DNA from: Bog-159 sp050008575
GTDB lineage: Bacteria; Acidobacteriota; Terriglobia; Bryobacterales; Bryobacteraceae
Assembly (NCBI GenBank): GCA_050008575.1
Contig: JBEKMJ010000019.1
Coordinates: forward strand, 1-64,000
Direction: 5' to 3'
DNA length: 64,000 nt
Numbering within the stretch: position 1 is the first letter of the stretch; each line of letters starts with the position of its first letter. This document shows, piece by piece, positions 43,721 to 52,220 of this stretch. The translations under genes were made by a program, and so were the position numbers. The notes below the pieces were generated by a model. That model was not told the DNA's origin. It was given only the letters and a program-made list of their open reading frames with translations, and did not search any database.

Positions 43721-46163
43721 CCCCCTTCGCGAAGAAACTGCTGGCGGGCGGCGGCGCGTGTTGCCCTTTGATCGCCAGCCAGAGTATATCGTTCAACTCG
43801 TCGGCGTCGGCGCGGTCCTCTTCGCTGAAATCCAGCCGCGACGATCGCTGGGCGGTCGCCGAGCGCAGGGGATTGCGTTCGTCCAACGGCACGCGCGGCT
43901 TTTCGGCCTCGTAAGGTGCAGGGTCCGCGCCCGCCTGAAACGCGGCGGACATGGGCCGCGCCGCCGCGTCGAACTGCGTCATGGGCCGCAGCCCCAGGAT
44001 CATCTCCATGGTGCGCAACATCGATGCGGTATTGTACATCGAGCTATCCACGGCATGACGCTTCACGTAAGGCGAGATGAGAAACGCGGGCGAGCGGTGC
44101 GAATCGACGTGGTCGGGGCCGTTCTGCGCGTCGTCCTCCAGCACGAAGATGGCCGTGCTCGGCCAGAAGCGGCTCTTCGACACCGCCTCCACCAGCATCC
44201 CCAGCGCATAGTCGTTATCCGCGTTCATGGCCAGAGGGGCCAGTTTGCCGCCTGCCGTACCGTTGGTGTGATCGTTACCGAGCCGCATGAACATGAGTCG
44301 CGGCATGGCGCCGGATTTCTCAAACTCCGTGAGGTCGGCCAGAAATACTTTAACCCGCTCCACGTCCGGGTACTCCAGATCGAAGTCGCGGTAGTGCAGG
44401 TTGGTGACGCTTTTCAGCACCGGATCGCGCACCAACTCGATCTGCGTGCCGTCCGCGGCGGCCTGGGCGCGGTTCTGCGCCATATATCCGTAGTTGCGCA
44501 TGGAGATGCCCGCGCCCGCCGCGCTAGACCAGAGATATCCGGCGGGCGGCACGCTGGTGGGCTCCTGTTCCTCGTAGTCGTAGTAGTTGCGCCGATTGGC
44601 GTAACTGTTCGGCCACATCTTCTGGATGTAATCGTTGCCGATCGCCGCGGTCGACCAGGAGTGGCCGTCGGCGCTCACATCGCCGTTCACATAGAAGTTG
44701 TCCAGCAGCACGAACTGGCGCGCGAGCTTGTGTTCGTTGGGCGTGACATTTTCGCCGAATAGCACCAGCGACGCATCCCCGTTGCCTTCCTTCATATCTC
44801 CGAGCACCTGGTCGTACGAGCGGTTTTCCTTGACGATGTAGATCACATGCTCGATGGGCGGGAACGGGTTGGGCGTAACCAGCTTTTCGTCGCGGTAGGC
44901 GGAATTGGCCGTGGCGGTCTTGGTGTAGGCGTCGAGTTGCTCGTCTGTAAAGGGGTCGATGAACGAGGCTGTGCCGGTTTGAATGCGGCCCACGTATTCG
45001 ACAATGCCGGCATCGCCTTTGTGGCTGGCCTCCGGCCGGCGCGTGGGATTCGGCCCGTGCGGATTCGGATGCGAGCCGCCGCCGCGGCCATTCAACACCA
45101 CCAGTGCGCCATTCGGCAGCGCGCGCGCAGCGGTGGGATACCAGCCGGTGGGAATGAACCCCGCCACATGGCTGCGTTCTTCGGAGATATCCACCACCGC
45201 CACCACATTGGCGTCGGAACAGACCACGTAGAGACGCTTGCCGTCCTGGCCGATGGCCAGCGCGCTGGGAGTCATGCCGGCTGGTTGGCGCGGCGTCATG
45301 GCCGTGTTGATAGTCTCGACCAGACGCAGGTCCTTGCCCTCGGAGACACCCAGCGTGTAGACGCTGTTCGTGTTGGAGGCGGCGATAAACAGGCGGGCGT
45401 CCCAGGGCGTTTCACCTTCGGCTGCCTCCGACTTGCCGGCGGCCCAGACCATGTCGGTGGGGTGCGGGCCCAGCCGCACGATGGCGAGTTGGTTGCCGGA
45501 GGCCGTGTCGTAGTGGCCCACGGAGCCATCCGTCCAACTCGTGACGAAGAACGATTTGCCATCGGGATGGAAGAGGATGCGGTAGGGACGGCGGCCGGTT
45601 TTGACGCGATCGATCAGCATACCGGATTGCGGATTGATCACCACCAGCGAGTCATGATACAGGTCCGCGGCGTAGATCAGGCGGCCGTCGGGAGTCATCG
45701 CCACGTCGCCGATGAAATCGACGTGCGTGCGCTTGTCGGCCGGCACCACCGTGAAGGTGCGCGTGGGTTCCAAGGCGCCGTCGGCGAAGGAGAACTCGAA
45801 AACCGCGGCGCGCGAGCCGCCGCCCACGTACACGCGGTCGCCCTTCGGCGAAAAGGTCAGGCCCAGCCAGCCGTCGGCCACGGCCATGCGATTGGTTTCG
45901 CGGCCGGTGGCGGCCTCCAGCACGCTGATGGCGGGCTGCTTGTATCCGCCGTTCAGCACCAACAGGTAGCGGCCATCGGGCGAAAGGGCGGTGGACATGG
46001 GAAACGTATCCAGAGGGATTTGCTTGCCGGCGGGTTCCAGACGCCAGCCCGAGTTGAGCAGGAATCCGCCGCCAGGGAGCGGGCCCACTTGCTCACGCGG
46101 AGCGGGCTGCGAGCACAGGACGGCGGCGATGAGCAGGAATGCAATGCAAAGGTATGAGCGCAT
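43710..46163 (-). CDS. exported YncE-like beta-propeller / phosphoesterase fusion
   Basis: 817 aa. A signal peptide (MRSYLCIAFLLIAAVLCSQ) precedes a seven-bladed YVTN/YncE-type propeller (about 25-390; SPDGRYLLVLNGG, TPDGRLIYAADLYHDSLVVI) and an alkaline/acid-phosphatase-like phosphoesterase domain (about 440-780; VIYIVKENRSYDQVLG, VSADGHSWSTAAIGNDY, EDDAQNGPDHVDSHRSP), with metal-binding Asp/His/Glu. This fusion is frequent in acidobacteria and probably hydrolyses phosphoesters outside the membrane. The last residues KGGGL and the stop are encoded by a hairpin. A start at 46178 is also possible. Confidence 0.87.
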   Translation of the reverse strand: MRSYLCIAFLLIAAVLCSQPAPREQVGPLPGGGFLLNSGWRLEPAGKQIPLDTFPMSTALSPDGRYLLVLNGGYKQPAISVLEAATGRETNRMAVADGWLGLTFSPKGDRVYVGGGSRAAVFEFSFADGALEPTRTFTVVPADKRTHVDFIGDVAMTPDGRLIYAADLYHDSLVVINPQSGMLIDRVKTGRRPYRILFHPDGKSFFVTSWTDGSVGHYDTASGNQLAIVRLGPHPTDMVWAAGKSEAAEGETPWDARLFIAASNTNSVYTLGVSEGKDLRLVETINTAMTPRQPAGMTPSALAIGQDGKRLYVVCSDANVVAVVDISEERSHVAGFIPTGWYPTAARALPNGALVVLNGRGGGSHPNPHGPNPTRRPEASHKGDAGIVEYVGRIQTGTASFIDPFTDEQLDAYTKTATANSAYRDEKLVTPNPFPPIEHVIYIVKENRSYDQVLGDMKEGNGDASLVLFGENVTPNEHKLARQFVLLDNFYVNGDVSADGHSWSTAAIGNDYIQKMWPNSYANRRNYYDYEEQEPTSVPPAGYLWSSAAGAGISMRNYGYMAQNRAQAAADGTQIELVRDPVLKSVTNLHYRDFDLEYPDVERVKVFLADLTEFEKSGAMPRLMFMRLGNDHTNGTAGGKLAPLAMNADNDYALGMLVEAVSKSRFWPSTAIFVLEDDAQNGPDHVDSHRSPAFLISPYVKRHAVDSSMYNTASMLRTMEMILGLRPMTQFDAAARPMSAAFQAGADPAPYEAEKPRVPLDERNPLRSATAQRSSRLDFSEEDRADADELNDILWLAIKGQHAPPPASSFFAKGGGL

Positions 46164-46232
46164 CCTGCCTACGATCATACCAACGTGGCGCGCGCACTCG
46201 TGCGTGCCGTGTCCGCACTTTCCGGAAACCTT

Positions 46233-46280
46233 GTGGGGCAGGCTCGCAGCCCGCCTGCCCCGGAGCTTTGCCCGCCTCCG
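46233..46280. repeat. partial family A array
   Basis: GTGGGGCAGGCTCGCAGCCC is followed by GCCTGCCCC and GGAG, a rearranged version of the element at 60574 in which the second hairpin is incomplete. The remainder of 46164-46370 shows no gene, only further short GC-rich inverted segments. Confidence 0.6.
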
Positions 46281-46370
46281 GCGATGGTTTCTGGCGCCAG
46301 AGAGGATCCCGTCCGGGACCGCCGCCCGCTCATCGAGACACATCGGCGAGCGAAGCTTGCCCCCGCCCCC

Positions 46371-46591
46371 TCAATAACACAAATACTTCCGCCACTGCTC
46401 GTCGCTCTTGCCCAACAGCCGCATCAAATGCCGGCCGGTGTGCAAGCTGAACGGCCGCGGCTGCCGCGCCAGCTTCATCCCGGATTCCTCCGGCGTGCGG
46501 TTGCCTTTCCGGTTGTTGCACGGATTGCAGCACGCCACCAGGTTCTCCCAATTGGATTCGCCCGCCCGCGAGCGCGGCACCACGCGGCCCA
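46371..46591 (-). pseudogene. duplicated 3' end of HNH endonuclease gene
   Basis: Encodes about 73 residues (VPRSRAGESNWENLVACCNP to RKYLCY) nearly identical to the C-terminal part of the complete HNH gene at 47343. Nucleotide identity is high over about 220 bases with scattered substitutions, then stops abruptly at 46591. It lacks the N-terminal half and the first part of the HNH motif, so it cannot be functional. Together with 47343-47563 it brackets the MNT/HEPN genes. Confidence 0.88.
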
Positions 46592-46648
46592 TTACCGTCG
46601 TGATACGCAGGAGAACGAGGACACCAAAACAGCCGGTCGCCCCGTGGC

Positions 46649-46989
46649 CTATCTGAGCGCGGCGATCTCACGGGCGACAACATCGCGCAAGGGCGGCGGC
46701 CAATTGTACGGTGTCCCATACCAGCTTCGCGGCGAAATCCTCGTAATCGTGCCGGTAGACGTTGCCGGCGCCGGCCATGTTCTTCCAGGCAATCGCCGGG
46801 TATCGCGCTTTCATCTCATCCGGGAGACGCCGGGAGGCCTCCGAAATAATTTCGAGGCACCGTATCACGGCAAAAACCGTGCGTATATCGTTCCTAAAAG
46901 CCTCGTAAATCCAGCCCCTCGACGAATTGGGTAGCGAGGGCGATATGGTGCTCGATATCGCGCAAGACGGGCGCGGCGTCAGAAGGCAT
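46649..46989 (-). pseudogene. HepT/HEPN (DUF86) toxin gene, twice frameshifted
   Basis: The ATG at 46989 overlaps the MntA stop. It gives MPSDAAPVLRDIEHHIALAT to GLDLRGF, then TAG; one base fewer restores RNDIRTVFAVIRCLEIISEA and NMAGAGNVYRHDYEDF. A second slip near 46685 is needed to reach LRDVVAREIAALR and the stop at 46649. DUF86 HEPN proteins are RNases or targets of AMPylation by MNT. The usual Arg four residues before the His of the RX4HXY motif is Gly here (AGNVYRHDY), as in some DUF86 branches. Confidence 0.78.
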
Positions 46990-47275
46990 AGATGGCGCCG
47001 GTCGTGGCTGCCGGTTTCACGTAAGGTTTCAACCCGTCGCGGTTCACCACGTCCACGCGGCCGTCGAACAAGGCGGCAATGTAATCCTTCAAACCGGCGT
47101 AATCGAAAACAGTGAAGCGGGCCGCGGGATCGAATTCGATCATGATGTCGGTGTCGCTTTCGGGCCGTTGATCGCTCCGCGCCCGCGATCCAAACAATGC
47201 GGCATGCGCTACTCCCCGCTTGCGCAGCGCGGCTTCGTTCTCCCGCAGCCGGGTTAGGATCTCTTCACGGTTCAT
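46979..47275 (-). CDS. MntA-type minimal nucleotidyltransferase antitoxin
   Basis: 98 aa. MNREEILTRLRENEAALRKR, then ALFGSRARSDQRPESDTDIM: the GSRAR(x)SDxD core of minimal nucleotidyltransferases, with Asp residues for metal binding, and a third acid in VDVVNRD. In the HEPN/MNT toxin-antitoxin family the MNT protein AMPylates and silences HepT. This copy appears intact while its toxin is broken. Overlap with hepT (ATGCCTTCTGA) confirms the classic operon order. Confidence 0.88.
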   Translation of the reverse strand: MNREEILTRLRENEAALRKRGVAHAALFGSRARSDQRPESDTDIMIEFDPAARFTVFDYAGLKDYIAALFDGRVDVVNRDGLKPYVKPAATTGAIYAF

Positions 47276-47342
47276 GACCTGCCTCTCCGCGTCGAACGGG
47301 CCGGCATGGACGCCGGCCGCAGATCTGGAGGTCCGCCCCACA

Positions 47343-47870
47343 CTAATAAAACAGATACTTCCGCCACTGCTCGTCGCTCTTGCCCAACAGCCGCATCAAA
47401 TGCCGGCTGGTGTGCAAGCTGAACGGCCGCGGCGGCCGCGCCAGCTTCATCCCGGATTCCTCCGGCGTGCGGTTGCCCTTCCGGTTGTTGCACGGATTGC
47501 AGCACGCCACCAGGTTCTCCCAATTGGATTCGCCCGCCCGCGACCGCGGCACCACGTGGTCCAACGTCAGCTCCGACGAAGGCAGCGTGCGGTGGCAATA
47601 CTGGCACGTGTAGCGGTCGCGCATCAGAATGTTCTTGCGCGAAAGCGCCCGCGTCTGGTGCGGGATGCGCCGGTACTCCAGCAGCCGAATCACGCTCGGC
47701 AGCCGCACCGCCGCCCGCGCCGAGTGGATGTGGTGCGTGGACTCCTCCTCCGCCGACGCCACTCCCTTCAGCACCAGCACCAACGCCCGCCGCGCCGCGC
47801 AAATGTTGATCGGTTCGTAACTCGCATTCAAAACCAGAACCGGTTTTTGCAATCTGTTCAAACTGGTCAT
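47343..47870 (-). CDS. HNH endonuclease family protein
   Basis: 175 aa. An N-terminal region (VLVLNASYEPINICAARRAL, the common start of this HNH branch) precedes the HNH/zinc fold: CQYCHRTLPSSELTLDHVVP, then NLVACCNPCNNRKGNRTPEE, with four zinc Cys and His. It starts directly after the comF stop with no gap. This is the chromosomal HNH family often found near comF in acidobacteria and other phyla. The role is uncertain: DNA nicking in repair or recombination is possible. Its 3' end is duplicated at 46371. Confidence 0.87.
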   Translation of the reverse strand: MTSLNRLQKPVLVLNASYEPINICAARRALVLVLKGVASAEEESTHHIHSARAAVRLPSVIRLLEYRRIPHQTRALSRKNILMRDRYTCQYCHRTLPSSELTLDHVVPRSRAGESNWENLVACCNPCNNRKGNRTPEESGMKLARPPRPFSLHTSRHLMRLLGKSDEQWRKYLFY

Positions 47871-48635
47871 TTAAACAGGTCCCTTTCGCTTGCCTAAGTC
47901 CGCTTGCTCCGTAAATCTCCGGTCCACGCGCGCCAGCGCAGCCAGCGATACCGACTTCGCCCCCGCCTTCTTCAGCGCCCGCGCGCAGGCCCCCGCCGTC
48001 GCGCCCGTGGTCATCACGTCGTCGATCAACAGGATCCGCAGCCCGTTCACTCTGCGCCGCGCGCGGAAAGCGCCGGACACATTCTCGCGACGTTGCGCGT
48101 TGCTCAGCCCCGCTTGCGCCCGCGTGGACGATCCGCGGCGCAACACGTTTCCGGCAGGAATGCCCCGCGCACGTCCGATCGCCTTGACCAACAGCTCCGC
48201 CTGATTGAAACCGCGCTGCCATCGCCGCCGCCAGTGCAACGGCACCGCCGTCACCAGGTCGAATTGCCGGTCGCGCGGCAGTGCATCGGCCAGCAACGCC
48301 CCCAAGGGTTGGGCCAACCGGCGCACGCCGCTGTATTTGAAAAGGTGGATCAGCTTCCGCAGCGTACCTTCGTAGGCGCCGTAACAAAAGGCTTCGTCAA
48401 AACCCCGCCGTCCGTTCCGGCACAGCATGCAACGGCCCTCCGAGTCCAACGGAAAGCTGTTCCTGAATGGGGTCCGGCAGTTGAGACAGAAGAATTCCGC
48501 GCTGAGCGGCGCGGGATCTTTCAGGCACTCCGCGCAAACCGGAACGCGCGAAAAGCCGCTCAGCGGACGCTCGCAAACGCGGCAGTCGTCGGGGAAGAGA
48601 AGCGAAAAAAGACCGTGCGAAACCTTACCGAAAAT
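47871..48635 (-). CDS. comF: ComF family phosphoribosyltransferase-like protein, start unclear
   Basis: The frame encodes LFSLLFPDDCRVCERPLSGF and FFCLNCRTPFR (two Cys4 zinc sites), then a PRTase domain with LLIDDVMTTGATAGACARAL binding the ribose phosphate. ComF homologues take part in DNA uptake or processing of incoming ssDNA. The coding frame extends to about 48635, but between the in-frame stop at 48687 and the TTG at 48449 no ATG, GTG or TTG occurs. An ATT at 48635 is the best-placed start; starting at 48449 would delete the first zinc site. Confidence 0.75.
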   Translation of the reverse strand: MFGKVSHGLFSLLFPDDCRVCERPLSGFSRVPVCAECLKDPAPLSAEFFCLNCRTPFRNSFPLDSEGRCMLCRNGRRGFDEAFCYGAYEGTLRKLIHLFKYSGVRRLAQPLGALLADALPRDRQFDLVTAVPLHWRRRWQRGFNQAELLVKAIGRARGIPAGNVLRRGSSTRAQAGLSNAQRRENVSGAFRARRRVNGLRILLIDDVMTTGATAGACARALKKAGAKSVSLAALARVDRRFTEQADLGKRKGPV

Positions 48636-48757
48636 CGGAGGAAAAAACTCGGAGAGCGATAAAGCGCGCCTGCTACTCGAGAAGACTCACCTCCCGGTGA
48701 ATCTTCATTCTACAACAAAAACATCCCGCTACCGAGCCGTAACCGTAAGGCAGCGTG

Positions 48758-49240
48758 TTAAGCCTTGCCGCCGGGATGAATTTGTTGCGCCAGGTAATTG
48801 TCCAGCCCAATCTCCTCGACGATGTGCAGTTGCCCTTCCAGATAATCGATGTGATGCTCTTCATCCAGCAGGATCTGCTTGAACAGCTCGCGCGACCCGT
48901 TGTCGCCCACGTGCGTGGCCACCTTGATGGCTTCGTTCAACCGCGGCACCGCATCCAGTTCCAGCGCCAGGTCGTTCTCCAGTTGCGTTTTCACGTCCGG
49001 GCCGACCTTGATCGGAAACAGTTCCGTCATGTTGGGTATGCCTTCCAGGAAAAGGATGCGCTGCATCAGGATATCGGCGTGGTGCATCTCTTCGATGGAT
49101 TCCTGCCGGTCCAATGCCGCCAGCCTTTGATATCCCCAGCTCTCGCACATCTTGGCGTGCAGGAAATACTGGTTGATTGCCGTCAGTTCCGCCTTCAGCA
49201 CTTCATTTAACAGCCGTAGAACCTCTTCGTTGCCGCGCAT
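48758..49240 (-). CDS. bfr: bacterioferritin
   Basis: 160 aa from the ATG at 49240 (MRGNEEVLRLLNEVLKAELT), standard Bfr length. Ferroxidase ligands are in LKAELTAINQYFLH, ESIEEMHHADILM and LLDEEHHIDYLEGQ; the Met of ILMQRILFLEG is the expected haem ligand. It stores iron as a 24-mer in the cytoplasm. It is divergent from the PepSY gene with 41 bases between, so both may share iron-responsive control, but no Fur box was recognised. Confidence 0.93.
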   Translation of the reverse strand: MRGNEEVLRLLNEVLKAELTAINQYFLHAKMCESWGYQRLAALDRQESIEEMHHADILMQRILFLEGIPNMTELFPIKVGPDVKTQLENDLALELDAVPRLNEAIKVATHVGDNGSRELFKQILLDEEHHIDYLEGQLHIVEEIGLDNYLAQQIHPGGKA

Positions 49241-49281
49241 TACCAGATTGTAACAGAGCGGATGGATGGCGGGATTCATCG

Positions 49282-50859
49282 ATGCTCATCTATGCTAATG
49301 TCGGTCTGGTGCGCTCTGCCGCGGTGCGAAACCGGATCATGCTCATCCATCGCAGGATGGGCGTCGCATGCTGCGCGCTGTTTCTGGCGTGGTTCGTGTC
49401 CGGTATCGTGCTGATCTACTGCCCCTTCCCGCATGTGGAGGCGAAGGATCGTTTGGCGCATGCGGATGCTCTCGATCCGGAACGTATTCATGTCCCGCCT
49501 GCCCGCGCGTTCCTGGCGCTGCATGAATCGACCGCACCCACGCACATCCGGCTGCATGTCCTCGATGGTCGGCCAGTCTATTTGTTTGGGTTTGGAATGC
49601 GCTTGAGACTCGTCTTTGCGGACGATGGCGAGCGGCTCGATGCGGTCACGCAGCCAATGGCCTTGCGCATTGCAGCGGCCTGGACGCGGCTTCCTGCAAA
49701 CGCCGCGTCGCTTCAGGGATTGGTGACGCGGGACGACCAGTGGACCCTGTACTCCGCGCATCCTTATGGTCCGTTCTGGAAATGCTCCTGGCCCGATGGC
49801 GAAGAGATTTACGTATCGCAAACAACGGGTGAAGTGGCACAGCACACCACTCGGAATTCGCGGCTTGGCGCGTATTGCGGGGCCATTCCGCACTGGCTCT
49901 ATTTCGCGGCATTGCGCCGGCATGCGGAGCTTTGGAGCCAGGTTGTCATGTGGCTTTCCGGTGCCGGCGCGGCGACGTCGCTGCTCGGCCTTGTCGCCGG
50001 AATTTGGCTTTATTCGCCCCGCAAGCGATACGCATTCGCGAACGGCCCTTCCAGCATTCCGTACACCGGGCCGAAACGATGGCACGTGGTTCTAGGGCTG
50101 AGCTTCGGGGTGGTCACATGTACGTGGGTCTTCAGCGGGTTCCTGTCGATGGAGCCGTTTTCCTGGCTCGCCGGCCGGGATCGTCCGAATCTCGACGAGG
50201 CGCTGCAAGGTCTTCGTCTCGACATCGCGAAGTTTGCCGTCAAGGACCCGCGCCAGGCCGTTGCCGAAGCTGAAACAGAACTGCGGGTGAAGGAACTCGA
50301 GTTCGCGTCATTCGATGGCGACGCCCTTTACTTAGCAGTGGAAACTCCGCGGCGCTCGCGTATCGTTCCGATGCATGGCAGTTCGCGGGACGCGCTCGAT
50401 ACGGGGCGAATCGCGGCTGCAGTGAAGCGCGCGGTTGCGCCGGCAGCTATTGTTGAGACACGGCTGGTCAACCGCTACGAGCCTTACTATGTGGACCGAA
50501 CCAACCAGCAGCCGCTCCCGGTTCTCTATCTTCGGCTGAATGACGCCGGCCAGTCCGCTTATTACATCGATCCCAGGACCGGAAGGGTCGTTCAGAGCTA
50601 CGGGAGGCGCGCACGTTGGAATCGGTGGCTTTATCACGGCCTGCACTCCATGGATCTCCCTTGGCTCTACGCCAGGCGGCCTGCGTGGGATATCTTCGTC
50701 ATCGCCTTGTTGCTGGGAGGCACGGCTCTTTCCGTCACCGCGCTCTGTATGGCGTGGAAGGTTGTTGGGCGAACAGCGTGGGGCAGGCTCGCAGCCTGCG
50801 GCGGCCTCGCAGGCCGCCAACGCGCACGAGCGCGCGCCTTTTTAGGCCGTGAGCGGTGA
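49282..50859 (+). CDS. PepSY-associated membrane protein with repeat-derived tail
   Basis: 525 aa. Four membrane segments: IHRRMGVACCALFLAWFVSG (first, about 20-40), about 225-255, about 270-295 and a last one near 480. Extracytoplasmic PepSY-like regions sit between (VYLFGFGMRLRLVFADDGER, YYIDPRTGRVVQSYG), and HGLHSMDLPWLY precedes the last segment. This resembles PiuB/PepSY_TM proteins linked to siderophore or metal uptake and ferric reduction. About 27 C-terminal residues (GRLAACGGLAGRQRARARAF) come from a family A repeat. The start may instead be the ATG at 49339. Confidence 0.8.
   Translation: MLIYANVGLVRSAAVRNRIMLIHRRMGVACCALFLAWFVSGIVLIYCPFPHVEAKDRLAHADALDPERIHVPPARAFLALHESTAPTHIRLHVLDGRPVYLFGFGMRLRLVFADDGERLDAVTQPMALRIAAAWTRLPANAASLQGLVTRDDQWTLYSAHPYGPFWKCSWPDGEEIYVSQTTGEVAQHTTRNSRLGAYCGAIPHWLYFAALRRHAELWSQVVMWLSGAGAATSLLGLVAGIWLYSPRKRYAFANGPSSIPYTGPKRWHVVLGLSFGVVTCTWVFSGFLSMEPFSWLAGRDRPNLDEALQGLRLDIAKFAVKDPRQAVAEAETELRVKELEFASFDGDALYLAVETPRRSRIVPMHGSSRDALDTGRIAAAVKRAVAPAAIVETRLVNRYEPYYVDRTNQQPLPVLYLRLNDAGQSAYYIDPRTGRVVQSYGRRARWNRWLYHGLHSMDLPWLYARRPAWDIFVIALLLGGTALSVTALCMAWKVVGRTAWGRLAACGGLAGRQRARARAFLGRER
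50778..50818. repeat. family A hairpin pair inside PepSY gene 3' end
   Basis: GTGGG then GCAGGCT-CGC-AGCCTGC and GGCGGCC-TCGCA-GGCCGCC. Relative to 60574 the second stem has changed on both sides (GCGGGCC/GGCCCGC to GGCGGCC/GGCCGCC) and still pairs perfectly. It lies in frame within the last 27 codons. Confidence 0.85.
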
Positions 50860-50985
50860 CAAGTCCAGCAAAAATAGGACCGCCTTCCGTTTCAACAAGT
50901 TGCACGATTTGCTCCGCGAAAACCCGAAATCAAGGGTATAAGGTCAAATTTAAGAGCTTCCGCGTTCCCGCGGAAGAATCGCCTT

Positions 50986-51852
50986 ATGTCACAACCACAA
51001 CCGGCACAACCCAACCAACCGCAGTACCAGATTTCGACGCTGGACCTGTTTCCAGTCTATGCGACACGCGCCGCGTACCAGCAGGCCACCGGACAGCAGG
51101 CGCCGCCGTTCGATCCTACACAGCCGCTGAAGGGATGGGCCGACCCCGCGCCGTCCGGACAACCTTATCTGGTATTCGATTCCACGGCCGTGGCTACCGG
51201 CTACGTCAGCCAGATGACCCTGACCCCGGCGCAGGCGGCCCAGTTGAACCTGCCGGGCGTCTACAATTACCCTGCTTATGTCTCCCCGCCGACCGATGCG
51301 ATGGAGGTGGGCCCCTACGGGCCGATCGGTCAGGTCAGTCCCGATCAGGTCTGCATGCAAGCCGGCGCGCAGGAGATCGGCAACCAGATCGCCCCGCTGT
51401 ATCCGGGTCAAACCATCTCGGTGGTTCAGGAGAACAATGGCGTCTTTCACTATATCTACGGATTGGACCCGCGCCGCCAGTGGTATATCCAAATCGGCAA
51501 CACGGCAGTCCTCGCGCAGGCCTTGATCGAAACGCAGAACGGCCACGGCGCCGGCGCGCCGGGAGACTGGGCACTGACGTCCATGGCGCTGACGTGGATC
51601 TACGATCCGCCCGTGACCACCGCTCCCGCCAGCGCCGTAACCGTTCCAGTTCCTATCCGTCCGCTGCTGCCGAATGAGGAGATCGTGAATCTGCCCGGTT
51701 CGCTTTTCAACCAGACGGGCAGTTGGGTGGTCGAGCGGACCGATCTTCCGCAGCCGCAGCCGCCGGAATCTACCGATCAGCAGTTTGCGGACCTGAAGGC
51801 CATGCTGACGGCCATCCAGACGACCCTGAACACTCTCGCGGTTAAGCCGTAA
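50986..51852 (+). CDS. unknown protein upstream of TIR-STAND gene
   Basis: 288 aa, no signal or membrane segment. Gln/Pro-rich N-terminus (SQPQPAQPNQPQYQISTLDL), then a core with Tyr, Trp and Gly-rich strands (QENNGVFHYIYGLDPRRQWY, PGDWALTSMALTWIYDPPV) and a C-terminal helix (QQFADLKAMLTAIQTTLNTL) suited to oligomerisation. It is not recognised. A 26-base gap leads to the next small gene. It is on the same strand as the TIR-STAND gene and might belong to the same unit. Confidence 0.65.
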   Translation: MSQPQPAQPNQPQYQISTLDLFPVYATRAAYQQATGQQAPPFDPTQPLKGWADPAPSGQPYLVFDSTAVATGYVSQMTLTPAQAAQLNLPGVYNYPAYVSPPTDAMEVGPYGPIGQVSPDQVCMQAGAQEIGNQIAPLYPGQTISVVQENNGVFHYIYGLDPRRQWYIQIGNTAVLAQALIETQNGHGAGAPGDWALTSMALTWIYDPPVTTAPASAVTVPVPIRPLLPNEEIVNLPGSLFNQTGSWVVERTDLPQPQPPESTDQQFADLKAMLTAIQTTLNTLAVKP

Positions 51853-51878
51853 AAAAGAATTCAAGAAGGAGACAGCAA

Positions 51879-52130
51879 ATGGCAACCATTTCAGTTCCGG
51901 CCCCGGTGACGACTCCCGGCGCCAACCCATCGGCAGTCCTCATCCTGGCAGTTCCATCCGACCCCGCCAGCGCTGCCGCATTCGCGGCCGGAAATCTCTT
52001 CGTGTTCCTGTGTACGCCGGTTGGACAGCAGATATCCACCGATGCGGAAACCGCGGGCAAGGCCATCGCCGATGTGGTCAAAGGCCTGGCCCAAGACGTA
52101 ATCGACATTTTCCGCGGCATCCATCTGTGA
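51879..52130 (+). CDS. small protein with possible membrane helix
   Basis: 83 aa. AAGGAG lies seven bases before the ATG. The middle (SAAAFAAGNLFVFLCTPVGQ) is hydrophobic enough to insert weakly in a membrane, and the C-terminus (KGLAQDVIDIFRGIHL) is amphipathic. No family is recognised. It sits between the 288-aa unknown and the TIR-STAND gene. Confidence 0.6.
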   Translation: MATISVPAPVTTPGANPSAVLILAVPSDPASAAAFAAGNLFVFLCTPVGQQISTDAETAGKAIADVVKGLAQDVIDIFRGIHL

Positions 52131-52136
52131 GGCAGC

Positions 52137-52192
52137 ACGGGCTTTAGCCTGTGGGGCAGGCGTCTACGCCTGCGGCGGGTCTCCAGACCCGC
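52137..52192. repeat. family A hairpin array upstream of TIR-STAND gene
   Basis: A mismatched GGGC-TTTA-GCCT module, then GTGGG, GCAGGCG-TCTA-CGCCTGC (52156-52173) and GCGGGTC-TCCA-GACCCGC. It matches the plan of 28880 and 59837 with altered stems. It lies 28 bases before the TIR-STAND start, so any transcript from upstream would fold here. Confidence 0.8.
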
Positions 52193-52220
52193 GGCCTGCG
52201 ATAATGGAAGATCGTCCGGC

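Noticed and set aside
44847..46157. 436-codon plus-strand frame opposite the phosphatase fusion
   Set aside because: Composition is typical of an antisense shadow (Gly/Val/His-rich), with no ribosome site; the opposite strand has clear propeller and phosphoesterase motifs.
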